A DNA stretch of 64,000 nt from Pyxidicoccus trucidator (GTDB lineage Bacteria > Myxococcota > Myxococcia > Myxococcales > Myxococcaceae). The stretch is taken from positions 124,001 to 188,000 of the forward strand of contig NZ_JAAIXZ010000023.1 of NCBI RefSeq assembly GCF_010894435.1, read 5' to 3'. The notes below the pieces were generated by a model that had not been told where the DNA came from, searched no databases, and saw nothing but the letters and a program-made list of their open reading frames with translations. Position numbers and translations under genes: made by a program. Positions 50,656 to 60,100 of this stretch are shown piece by piece (within the stretch, counting starts at the first letter, position 1; each line of letters starts with the position of its first letter).

Positions 50656-52290
50656 GTGATTCGACGACTGCTGGGCGCGTGTATCGGGGTGGTGGTGGTG
50701 ACGGCGTGGGCGTGCGGTGGCTCCTCGGGTGACACGGTGCCGACTCCGCCGCCGGGGGACGACATCGACAACCGCCCCGAGTTCGATGCGGGCACGGATG
50801 CCGGCACCGATGCGGGCACGGACGCGGATGCCGGCACGGACGCGGGCACCGACACGGATGCCGGCACGGACGCGGGCACGGACACGGATGCCGGCACGGA
50901 TGCCGGCACCGACGGCGGGACGGATGCTGGCACCGACGGCGGCACCACGGACCCGCAGCCCACCGAGGGCCCGTGGCCCACGGACGCGGTGACGGACTAC
51001 TCGGGCAGGTACGGCATCCGCCGGGTGCAGTCGGTGGGCGTGGACGCCGCGCACAACATCTGGGTGCTGGACGGCGCGAGCATCGGCGTGCTGCGCGCGG
51101 ACACGAAGCAGCTCGTCTGGACGACGAAGCCCATCGGCCAGGCGCGGCTGGGCTTCGGCACGGACAAGCTGGCCACCGCCTCCAGCGTCATCTGCGGCGG
51201 CAAGGCCGGCGAGGCCTACGTGGGCTACGAGTCGTTCGACCTGGCGCCGGACGCGGAGTACCCCGACCTCCACACCAACTACATCGTCAGTCCCGGGCAG
51301 TGCTACTACCCGTACCAGAACGCGCCCGAGTGCTACTCGTACAGCGCGCGCCGGTTCCAGTACTACCTGCAGGGCGACGTCGACGTGGTGCGGCTCAACG
51401 GGGCCGGCAACGACGTGGAGCTGAAGGTCCACATCTCCGAGTCCGCGGGCAGCAGCCGCATCACCGGCAGCACGCCGCTCGGCATCCAGAACACCAACGA
51501 CTACCACTACGACGAGGACCGCTCCGTCTTCTCCTGCGTCCGGGTGATGAAGGGCCCGTACGCGGGTGAAATCTACGTCGGCACCAACCATGGTGTGACG
51601 CGCATCCGCGACTACACGTACAACAGCCACCGTCACCCGGCCTGGTGGAAGCTGACCCGGAAGCCGGACGGGAATGTGAGCAAGTCGCAGCGCGCGGGCT
51701 ACACGTACGGGCTGGGCATCTCCCAGGACGGCCACCTGCTCATCGCCAACGACTGGAAGGTGGGCATCATCCCGCCCAACGCCGGGCTGAAGTGGTGGGA
51801 CGCGGAGGGCCGCAAGGACGACATGCCCGCGAACGAGGACCCGGCCATCTACGCCCTCAACATCTTCGTGGACCCGGTCAACCCCGGCCCCGACGACGAG
51901 CGCTACGACGATGCGCCCAAGAACCGGTGGCGCGGCTTCCAGCAGACGAAGGACGGCCTCTACTACGTGGGCAGCCTGGGCGATGGCCTCTGGCAGATGA
52001 AGACGAAGGTCGTCACGCCCAGCCCGCTGAAGCTCCGCGACGAGGCGTACGCGCCCATCGAGGGCCTGGGCACCCGGAACATCGCCTCCTTGGCTGCCTC
52101 CGAGGACGGCTCGCTCTTCATCGGCACCGAGGACAACGGCCTGTGGCGCCTGAAGCCGGACAAGACGCTGGAGAAGGTCCAGGGCGTGCGCGGCTCGAAC
52201 ATCTCGCAGCTCGTCTATGACCCGACGGTGACTCCCGGGGCGCTGTACGTCCTCTCCGACGGCCGGCTGTACGTGCTGCGCGGGTACTGA
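50656..52290 (+). CDS. lipoprotein with Asp/Gly/Thr-repeat linker and propeller-like domain
   Basis: The 544-residue protein starts at GTG 50656, preceded by AGGGAGG, with a lipoprotein signal (VVVVTAWACGGSS, lipobox Cys near residue 19). A linker of repeated DAGTD units (about residues 43-95) follows, a spacer seen in many myxobacterial surface lipoproteins. The main domain has beta-propeller-like blades (HNIWVLDGASIGVL, GLYYVGSLGDGLWQMK, GSLFIGTEDNGLWRLK, GALYVLSDGRLYVLRGY) resembling two-component-regulator propeller repeats. Two Cys in CYYPYQNAPECY may form a disulphide. It is probably outer-membrane or surface-exposed. Its function is unknown. Confidence 0.82.
   Translation: MIRRLLGACIGVVVVTAWACGGSSGDTVPTPPPGDDIDNRPEFDAGTDAGTDAGTDADAGTDAGTDTDAGTDAGTDTDAGTDAGTDGGTDAGTDGGTTDPQPTEGPWPTDAVTDYSGRYGIRRVQSVGVDAAHNIWVLDGASIGVLRADTKQLVWTTKPIGQARLGFGTDKLATASSVICGGKAGEAYVGYESFDLAPDAEYPDLHTNYIVSPGQCYYPYQNAPECYSYSARRFQYYLQGDVDVVRLNGAGNDVELKVHISESAGSSRITGSTPLGIQNTNDYHYDEDRSVFSCVRVMKGPYAGEIYVGTNHGVTRIRDYTYNSHRHPAWWKLTRKPDGNVSKSQRAGYTYGLGISQDGHLLIANDWKVGIIPPNAGLKWWDAEGRKDDMPANEDPAIYALNIFVDPVNPGPDDERYDDAPKNRWRGFQQTKDGLYYVGSLGDGLWQMKTKVVTPSPLKLRDEAYAPIEGLGTRNIASLAASEDGSLFIGTEDNGLWRLKPDKTLEKVQGVRGSNISQLVYDPTVTPGALYVLSDGRLYVLRGY
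50787..50945 (+). repeat. in-gene tandem repeat coding DAGTD/DADAGTD units
   Basis: Units of GATGCCGGCACG / GACGCGGGCACG, 12-18 bases long, recur about ten times inside the lipoprotein gene and code the Asp-rich spacer. Copy number is likely to vary between strains. Confidence 0.8.
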
Positions 52291-52319
52291 GCCGCACGGA
52301 CACCTCGAGCAGTCCTCGG

Positions 52320-52350
52320 GAGGGGCGACCACTCGCGGGTGGCGCCCCTC
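52320..52350. terminator. hairpin between convergent lipoprotein and kinase genes
   Basis: GAGGGGCG-A-CCAC pairs with GTGGCGCCCCTC, leaving one bulged A. It starts 30 bases after the lipoprotein stop and ends 20 bases before the kinase stop, so it can serve both strands. Confidence 0.6.
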
Positions 52351-52369
52351 TCGGGCGTTTCCGGGGCGG

Positions 52370-53632
52370 CTACCGCGCGGCGCGCACCTTCATGGGCGGC
52401 TGGGGCTGGGTGGGCAGCCGGAGGATGAAGGTGGAGCCCTGCCCCTGCGCCGAGCGCACGGTGATGCTGCCGCCCATGGCCTCGACGATTTGCCGGGTGA
52501 TGTAGAGCCCCAGGCCCAGCCCGCCGTAGTGGCGCTCGGAGACGGCGCGCTCGAACTTGCCGAACAGGCGCGCCATGCCGTCCTCGGAGATGCCGATGCC
52601 GTGGTCCTTCACGGCGAGCACCGCCGTGTGGCCCTCGCCCGCCAGGGACACCTCCACCGGCCGGCCCGCGCCATACTTGGCCGCGTTGGACAGCAGGTTG
52701 ACGAGCACCTGCTCCACGCGCAGCGGGTCCCACGAGCCCAGCAGCGGCCCGTCCACGTGGAGCGACAGCGTGCTGCCCGCGCGGCTGAACTCCTCGGCGA
52801 AGGCGTCCGCCATCTGCCGCACCAGCTGGGCCAGGTCCAGCTCGCGCGGCTCCAGGCTCAGCTTGCCCGCGGCCAGCCGCGACACGTCCAGCAGCGTGTT
52901 CACCAGGCTGCCCAGCCGCGACAGCTGCCGCTCCAGCACCTGCGTGCGGGGGGCCATCTGCGCGGACAGCTCCGGCTGCGCGGTGCTCGCCTGGCGCTGC
53001 AACAGCTGCAGGTGCAGCCGCATGCTGGTGAGGGGCGTGCGCAGCTCGTGCGCGGCCACGCTGAGGAACTCGTCGCGCGCGCGCACGGCCTCCTGCGTCT
53101 CGCGCAGCGCCTGCTCGCGCACGGCCCGCTCGCGCGCGGCGCCGGCGTCGCGCTGCGCCTCCACGCGGCGGCGCTCCGTCATGTCCTCCACGTAGATGCT
53201 CGCGGCGACCACGACGCCGTCGCGGCGCACCGGGTGGTAGCTGGCGCGGTACACGCGGGTGCGCTCCACGCCGCCCCCGTGGTCTCTGTGGATGATTTCC
53301 ACACCCTCCAGGGGCTCGCCCGTCTCCAGCACGCGGCGGACGCGGCGCAGCACGTCGGCGCCGGCGGGGTCGCCCCGCAGCACCTCCGCCATGGGGCGGC
53401 CGAGGTGGGCCTCGCGGGGCAGGCCGTTCATGGCGGCCATGGCCTCGCTGACCTCCACGTAGCGCAGCTCGGGGTCGATGATGGCCATGCCCAGCGGCAC
53501 GGTGGACATGAGCTCGGCGAGCGTCACGGGACGCAGGTCCTCGAGGGGACGCTGGCGTCCGCCTCCTCCTCCTCCAACTGGCGTAGTCACGTCCGGTCCC
53601 ATGTCCTGGGCCGACCCGATCCTCGGGGTCAT
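52370..53632 (-). CDS. cytoplasmic PAS-domain sensor histidine kinase
   Basis: The 420-residue kinase has one PAS domain (about residues 38-155; VPLGMAIIDPELRYVEVSEA to VYVEDMTERR-type end) and no membrane helix. HisKA has RARDEFLSVAAHELRTPL (His near 194), and the ATPase has NLLSNAAKY, DHGIGISED and YGGLGLGLYITRQIVEA. It is closely related in its kinase core to the kinases at 9522 and 44367. I chose ATG 53632 after GGGGACG; the much longer frame upstream is the antisense of the phosphoesterase gene. No receiver is fused or adjacent. Confidence 0.87.
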   Translation of the reverse strand: MTPRIGSAQDMGPDVTTPVGGGGGGRQRPLEDLRPVTLAELMSTVPLGMAIIDPELRYVEVSEAMAAMNGLPREAHLGRPMAEVLRGDPAGADVLRRVRRVLETGEPLEGVEIIHRDHGGGVERTRVYRASYHPVRRDGVVVAASIYVEDMTERRRVEAQRDAGAARERAVREQALRETQEAVRARDEFLSVAAHELRTPLTSMRLHLQLLQRQASTAQPELSAQMAPRTQVLERQLSRLGSLVNTLLDVSRLAAGKLSLEPRELDLAQLVRQMADAFAEEFSRAGSTLSLHVDGPLLGSWDPLRVEQVLVNLLSNAAKYGAGRPVEVSLAGEGHTAVLAVKDHGIGISEDGMARLFGKFERAVSERHYGGLGLGLYITRQIVEAMGGSITVRSAQGQGSTFILRLPTQPQPPMKVRAAR

Positions 53633-53878
53633 CGTCCCCGCGTGTGTAGCAACCCCGCCCGATGCCGTCACCGCGCGCCCCCCGGCCGTGTGTCCAATGG
53701 TGGAAGGATGCCCGAGTCCGGGCAGGAATCTTCCTGAAATCGCGGGCGTTTCCACGTCACCCCAACCGCCGGCCGCATGGAGGGCAGGCGTACGTGGGGC
53801 ACCTGCTTCAACCCACCCCCGTCGGCTCCGTAGAATGGAGCCCCTCATGCAGCCCCCGGCACGGAGGAACCGAACCGA

Positions 53879-54784
53879 ATGCGCCTGAGACGCCTCGCCC
53901 GCCGCACCTCTTCCCTCGCCTCCTCGGCCGCTCCCACCTGGCGGGAGCCTCGCAACGGAGGACGGAACGAGCTGGTGGCCCGGAGTGGAGCGGATCCGTT
54001 CCGCGAGGAGCGGAGGCTGCGCTGGAGGGACCACTTCTCCCTCTCGGAGAACGTCCTCTTCGTGCCGCACATGCATGCCGAGCACGACGGGCTGCGCATC
54101 GCCCAGCTCTCCGACGTGCACGTGGGGCAGGCGACCTCGGCCATCCGCATCCGCCGCGCGGTGGAGGCCGTCAACGAGGGGCAGCCGGACCTGGTCTTCC
54201 TCACGGGCGACTACGTGACGCACAGCCCCAAGCCGCTGCCGCGCGTGCGCGAGCTGCTGGCGGGGTTGCAGGGGCCCGTCTTCGTGGTGCTGGGCAACCA
54301 TGACCACTGGGTGAACGGGCCCTACATCCGCGAGGGCTTCGAGCGGCTGGGCTACACGGTGCTGCAGAACGAGCACCGTCAGGTGCACGTGAAGGGCGCG
54401 CCGGTGACGGTGCTGGGCATCGACGACGGACGCACCGGCCGGGACGACGTGGAGACGACCTTCCGCGGCGCGCCCGAGGGCGGCACGCGGCTGGTGCTGA
54501 CGCACGCGCCGCCGACGGTGGAGAAGCTGCCGGCGCACGCCGGGCTGGTGCAGTTCTCCGGGCACACGCACGGCGGCCAGTTCGTGGTGCGCGGCCTTAC
54601 AGAGGCCATCTTCCGCCGCGCGGGCCAGCCGTACATCAGCGGCCACTACCGCGTGAATGGCAACCAGCTCTACGTGAATCGCGGGCTGGGCTTCGGCTTC
54701 GGCGGGCCGTACCTGCGCCGGGGCGCCGAGCCCGAGGTGGCCTTCTTCACGCTGCGCAGCGAAGCGGCCGCCGTCGCGAGCTGA
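53879..54784 (+). CDS. metallophosphoesterase (YkuE/YaeI-like)
   Basis: The 301-residue protein has the calcineurin-type metal-binding series: QLSDVHVG, FLTGDYVTH, VLGNHDHW, VLTHAPPT and FSGHTHGGQF. This subgroup often hydrolyses phospholipid or UDP-lipid bonds at the membrane. The basic N-terminus (MRLRRLARRTSS) may be a short targeting segment, but no clear membrane helix follows. It runs divergently from the PAS kinase, 246 bases away. Confidence 0.88.
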   Translation: MRLRRLARRTSSLASSAAPTWREPRNGGRNELVARSGADPFREERRLRWRDHFSLSENVLFVPHMHAEHDGLRIAQLSDVHVGQATSAIRIRRAVEAVNEGQPDLVFLTGDYVTHSPKPLPRVRELLAGLQGPVFVVLGNHDHWVNGPYIREGFERLGYTVLQNEHRQVHVKGAPVTVLGIDDGRTGRDDVETTFRGAPEGGTRLVLTHAPPTVEKLPAHAGLVQFSGHTHGGQFVVRGLTEAIFRRAGQPYISGHYRVNGNQLYVNRGLGFGFGGPYLRRGAEPEVAFFTLRSEAAAVAS

Positions 54785-54884
54785 GCCGGGCCCTTCTCGG
54801 AGCCGGGGAGGTTGGTGTACGCGCCTCCCTGCCACCTGCCTGTCCAGTTCCCCGCGCTGCCAGCAAGCAGGCCGCCGTTGCCGG

Positions 54885-55355
54885 TCAGGATTCCTCGTCG
54901 GGGAGGAGCGTGCGCAACAGCTCGTCGTCGGGGCCGAGCGGACGCCAGCCGGGCGGCGGCGGCGTGGAGCGGAGCGCTGCCATGACCTGATCGGCGCTCT
55001 CCTGATAGGACTCGGGTATATCGCCGGACCAGCAGCCGAGCGCCTTGGCGACCTGGAAACGAGCCTTGTCGTCCATGATAGCGGGCCAGCCGCTCGGGAG
55101 GTTCTCGGACAGCTCGCGCACGAGCACATCGCGAACAAAGCGTGTGACCTGCTTGCGCCGCTCCGCTTCGATGAGCAACCCGCTCAACACCTGCACGCCC
55201 GCGACATCATCCTTGCCTAGCTCCTCAGCCAGCAGATTTAGCGAGACGGCGGGGCGCGCATCGGCAAATGCGGTGAGCGACGTGTACCCTCGCTCGCGGA
55301 CCCGCTCGTACAACCGGACCCTCCAATCTCCCTGCCAGGAACGTCCGTCGGTCAT
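54885..55355 (-). CDS. small acidic protein coupled to the DUF2380 gene (possible immunity partner)
   Basis: The 156-residue protein (starts MTDGRSWQGDWRVRLYERV) has no signal peptide and is predicted soluble and helical. It has LNLLAEELGKDDVAGVQVL in the middle and a Pro-rich acidic end (PPPPGWRPLGPDDELL). The ATG follows GGAGAGG by three bases and overlaps the stop of the DUF2380 gene by four bases. I recognise no domain. Strict coupling to a lipoprotein with a nuclease-like HH motif suggests a protective partner, which is inference only. Confidence 0.75.
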   Translation of the reverse strand: MTDGRSWQGDWRVRLYERVRERGYTSLTAFADARPAVSLNLLAEELGKDDVAGVQVLSGLLIEAERRKQVTRFVRDVLVRELSENLPSGWPAIMDDKARFQVAKALGCWSGDIPESYQESADQVMAALRSTPPPPGWRPLGPDDELLRTLLPDEES

Positions 55356-56889
55356 CGTCCTCTCCAGGCAGTAAAGTTCATCGGGATGTCGTAGCGCTTC
55401 ATACGGTCCGCAACGATGTTCAGGACGTCGTTCCGCGTCAACATCCGGCCAGCCTCTCTCTCGGCATTGCTCAGCACGCGCATGAGCATCCGGTTCCATT
55501 CGTTGGGCCACATGCGTCCCAGACGCCAGTCACCCCCACCATGAATCGCCTGATGGTGCGCCAGCTCCAACCTGACGCAGAACTTGTCGATGTCCATGTC
55601 TCCGGTAAAGCCGCGCTTTTCGAACCACTCGCGGTGCTCGCGCGGCAGAACGTGGTGCTGCGGATGCTCGGACATGCCCGCCCCAGCTCTGCCTGTTTCG
55701 TGCATGCCGCGAACCTCGGGCCCGTCGCCCAGAGCATCACGCACGCCTTGCGGCAAGTCCCCGTGCGCCTGCGCCATCAGCACCTGGCCACCGTGGATGC
55801 GGACGGCGGCACTGACGACGGGCATCGAGATGACACCCGCCTTCACGAGCCGGCGAATCATCTCCACCCACCCGGCGGAGACGACAATCCGCGAGCCCGC
55901 CATCACTCCGCCAGAGCCCATGACCAGGCCCACGCCGACGGTGGCGGGAGCTGCTGGCGGCAACCGGGGCAGCGACATCCTCAGCGTCGAGACCAGGGTG
56001 AGCATCTCCACGAGCTGCATCGCCGCCATGAGCTTGCCTCTCTTCTCCATGGCCGTGCGTGCGCCGTCACGGATGGAGCCGAACTCGCGGGTGAGCTGGC
56101 CCATCAACCCGGGCATCGCGGTGGCCGCTGCCTCGACCCTCTCCGGGTCTTGTGACGCGAGCGCCACCAGGGCGGGCTCCATCAGCCGCTGCACGCGGCT
56201 CATGTCCATGACCAGCGTCTCGACGCTGTAGGCGGGGCACTCTCGGAGCACGACGTCAGTGAGCTGGAGGAAGTCGAGCCATGCGGCCAGCAGCATGCCG
56301 CCGAACATGGCCGCCTGGAGCCGGGGGCCCGTCATCCGAAGGATGCCCAGCTCCATGTCTGGGTCAGCGACTCCCGAGGCCGCCTCGGCCACCGTGGTGG
56401 CGCTGCCGAGCGCGCCATGAAGCCAGGGCAGTTGGTGGGTGCCATGGTCGAGGTAGCGGGTGAAGGCACCGTTGACTCCGCTCAAGCCCCGATTGCCCAG
56501 GCCCGGTGGGCGGGCCGCCAGCTTGGAGAGCGCGTCGGCGACGCTGCCCGTGGAGTCCTCCACGTCGTCAACGACATCAAGGACCGCTTGCCGGGCCAGT
56601 GCGGCGCGCCGACTCCCACCCCCAGCAGCTCCTGCCTCCGTCGTATCGTCGCGTGGCCCCTGGCGACGCAACAGCCGTTCCCGAACCGCGGACCGTTCGA
56701 TGGAAGACGGCGAGGAGCCCCTGACGCCGGACGCTCATCGCGAGGGGGGCGCGTCAACGCAGGCCCCTTGGCACTGCGCGGCATGCCACTCAGGTCTCCC
56801 CCCTGGCCGGACGCTGGCGTCAGCGAAGCGCATCCCGCCATCAGCAGGGACACCCCCAGCAGCAGGGCACGACTTCGCTTCGTTCGCAT
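55352..56889 (-). pseudogene. DUF2380 lipoprotein gene, interrupted by an apparent frameshift
   Basis: The N-terminus (ATG 56889; MRTKRSRALLLGVSLLMAG, then lipobox Cys) is in one frame and runs through ALTRPPRDE. The rest of the family sequence (RRQGPRDDTTEAGAAG onward, to the C-terminus) is in another. The C-terminal part has two or three hydrophobic segments and the DUF2380-type end: HHVLPREHREWFEKRGF, then AHHQAIHGGGDWRLGR and RYDIPMNFTAWRGR. One extra base between about 56482 and 56738 would join the two; the G6 run at 56742-56747 is near. It could be a real mutation, a phase-variable site or a sequencing error. The HH...HHxxIHGG pattern resembles HNH/AHH-type nucleases. It overlaps the small acidic protein gene. 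Confidence 0.75.
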
Positions 56890-57013
56890 ACACGTCTCCT
56901 GAATGCCCTCCAGCCGGGGGAGAGAACGACACACGTCGGACGTCCAGCTCGGCAGCGCCGGGCCGGTGGTAACCCAGCAGGGTGATGAAAAGGAATGGCC
57001 TCCGACGTCGGGC

Positions 57014-57038
57014 CGTCGGCCGGTGCCACCGGCCGACG
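57014..57038 (+). promoter_or_regulatory. perfect inverted repeat upstream of ileS
   Basis: CGTCGGCCGGT and ACCGGCCGACG are perfect 11-base arms with a three-base loop, ending 81 bases before the ileS ATG. It could be a leader hairpin or attenuator controlling IleRS, or an operator between the divergent genes. It does not look like a T-box. Confidence 0.45.
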
Positions 57039-57118
57039 ATGCCTGGTTGACTGAAGAAGGCTGCGCCGGAATCGGTTGTGTGAGGCTCCGCGAGCCCGGC
57101 TGCTATCTTCCGCGCGCC

Positions 57119-60100
57119 ATGGCTCAGCCCCTTTTCTCCACGGTCTCCAGCGAACTCGACTTCCCCGCCGACGAGCGCCGCATCCTGGCCTTCTGGAAGG
57201 AGCGCCGCATCTTCGAGCGCACGCTCGAGGGCCGCGAGGCCGCCCCCAGCTTCGTCTTCTACGAGGGGCCGCCCACGGCCAACGGCCTGCCCCACAACGG
57301 CCACGTCCTCACCCGTGTCATCAAGGACCTGTTCCCCCGCTACCAGACGATGCGCGGCCGCTACGTCCCCCGGAAGGCCGGCTGGGACACCCACGGCCTG
57401 CCCGTGGAGGTGGAGGTCGAAAAGGAGCTGCGCATCCATGGCAAGGCGGAAATCGAGCGCTACGGCGTGGAGCCCTTCACCGAGCGCTGCATCGAGTCCG
57501 TTTTCCGGTACACCGCCGAGTGGGAGCGACTCACCGAGCGCATCGGCTTCTGGGTGGACCTGAAGACGGCCTATGTCACCTACCACCGCGGCTTCGTGGA
57601 GAGCGTGTGGTGGGCGCTGGCCGAGCTGTACCGCAAGGGCCTGCTCTATCAGGGCCACAAGGTGGTGTGGTGGTGGCCGCAGGGCGGCACCGCGCTGAGC
57701 GCCGCCGAGGTGGGCCTCGGCTACAAGACGGTAGACGACCCGAGCGTCTACGTCGCCTTCCCGCTGCGGGACGCGCCGGACACCGCGCTGCTCATCTGGA
57801 CCACCACGCCCTGGACGCTGCCGTCCAACATGTACGCGGCCGTCAACCCGTCCGTGGACTACGTCACCGTGGACGCGGGAGACCGCAAGCTCATCATCGC
57901 CGCCGCGCTGCGCGAGGAGCTGGCGAAGAAGCTCAAGAAGGACCTGCCCGTGTTGGCCAGGCAGCCGGGCAGCGCGCTGGTGGGCAGGCGCTACACCCCG
58001 CCCTTCGACCTCTACTTCCGCAGCGCCGGGGACGTGGAGCTGCCGCTCAAGGATGGCGGCACCGAGGCGATGGCGTGGCGCGTGGTCGGCGCGGACTACG
58101 TCACGCTCGACAGCGGCACGGGCATCGTCCACACCGCGCCGGCCTTCGGCGAGGACGACTATGAGACCTTCCGCCGGGACAGGCCGCGCTTCGCCAACCC
58201 GGACGCGCTGGAGATTCTCTGCGCGGTGAAGCCGGACGGCACCTTCGTCGACGAGGTGCCCCTGGTGGCCGGCCGCTTCGTGAAGGACGCGGACAAGGAC
58301 CTCCAGCGCAACCTCAAGGAGCGCGGGCTGCTGCTGCTCGCCGAGCAGTACAAGCATGAGTACCCCTTCTGCTGGCGCGCGGACAACGACCCGCTCATCC
58401 AGTACGCCCGGCCCGCCTGGTACATCCGCACCACCTCGGTCATCGACCAGGCCATCGCCAACAACCGCGCCGTCAACTGGGTGCCCGAGCACATCCAGGA
58501 AGGCCGCTTCGGCGACTTCCTCGCCAACAACGTGGACTGGGCCCTCTCGCGCGAGCGCTACTGGGGCACGGCGCTCCCGCTGTGGGTGCACTCGGAGACG
58601 GGGGAGGTGGAGGCCGTCCCCTCCCTCCAGGCCCTGCGCGAGAAGCCAGGCAACAACCTGGCCGCGGTGGAGGCGGAGCTGCGCGCCTTCCTCGCCGGCA
58701 AGCCGCACGAGGCCAACGCCGAGCACCTCATCGTCCACAAGCCGTGGATTGACAAGGTGACGTACCAGAAGCCCGGCGCCTCGGGACGCTTCCAGCGCGT
58801 GCCCGAGGTGGTGGACGTGTGGTTCGACTCGGGCTGCATGCCCTTCGCGCAGTGGGGCTTCCCGCACGCGCCGGGCTCACGAGAGGTCTTCAACCGCACC
58901 TTCCCCGCGGACTTCATCTCCGAGGCCATCGACCAGACGCGTGGCTGGTTCTACTCGCTGCTGATGGTGAGCACGCTCGTCTTCGACGAGGAGACGCAGC
59001 AGCGCATGGGCCTTGCCCCCTCGCGCGGCTGGCCGCACCCGTACAAGAACTGCATCGTGCTCGGCCACGTCTCGGACAAGGACGGCAAGAAGGAGTCCAA
59101 GTCCAAGGGCAACTACACCCCGCCGGAGATCATCCTCGACGAGGTGCGCATGGACTTCGCGGTGCTGACCGCCGCGGAGGCCGGCATGCCCGGAGAGGCC
59201 GGCGTGGCGCTCATCGCCCGCGAGGACCTGGAGGGCCTGGACCTGCAGGAGGGCGCCCGGGTGCAGCTCTTCCGCCCGGACCGGCCGGACACCGTCGTCA
59301 CCGTCACGCTGAAGGTGCACAAGAAGCTCAAGCGCCGGGTGGCCCTGCTCGCCCCCGACGCGCTGCACGCGCTCGGCGTGGCGCCTTCCCCGCGTGGGGC
59401 GGACGTCATGCCGGTGGAGGTGCCCCGGCTGGCGCCTGGCGAGCGCGTGGTGTTGAGGGACCCGACCACCCGCGCTCCCGGCGCGGACGCGTTCCGCTGG
59501 TTCTTCTTCGCGGCGAGCCCCTCCTGGTCCAACACGCGCCACTCGCTGGCCAACGTGCGGCTCTTGCAGAAGGACTTCCAGGTCAAGCTGCGCAACGTCT
59601 ACTCGTTCTTCACCATCTACGCGAACCTCGACGGCTTCAACCCGGCCGCGGGCAACGCGGACGCCTCGGAGGCGCCGTGGAAGGCCGTGCGGCACAGCCA
59701 GGGCTGGCGCGAGGTGAAGGAGCGGTCGGTGCTGGACCGATGGATGCTCTCGGAGGTGCAGTTCACCGTCCGCGAGGTGTCCAGGGCGCTGGACGCCTAC
59801 CAGGTCCATGACGCCGCCCAGCGGCTGGTGGCGCTCGTGGACGCGCTCTCCAACTGGTACGTGCGCCGGGGGCGTCCACGCTACTGGGCACCCGGCTTCG
59901 AGCAGGACAAGCAGGACGCGTACTTCACGCTGTACGAGGCGCTCACCACCCTCGCCGCGCTGTCCGCGCCCTTCATCCCCTTCTTCGCGGACGAGCTGTG
60001 GGGCAACCTGGTGCGCAACCCGTGGCCGGAGTCCCAGCCGGAGAGCGTGCACCTCGCGAGCTTCCCGGAGGTGGACGCGAGCCTCATGGACGAGGGGCTC

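Noticed and set aside
50787..50945. Regular short repeats considered as a CRISPR-like array
   Set aside because: The units are 12-18 bases without unique spacers and stay in frame as DAGTD coding repeats.
52370..55138. 922-residue minus-strand frame as one kinase
   Set aside because: The upstream 500 residues are antisense to the metallophosphoesterase and low complexity; the kinase begins near 53632.
57000..57118. T-box riboswitch upstream of ileS
   Set aside because: There is an inverted repeat, but no T-box sequence or specifier-loop arrangement, and such elements are not expected for this type of IleRS in this group.
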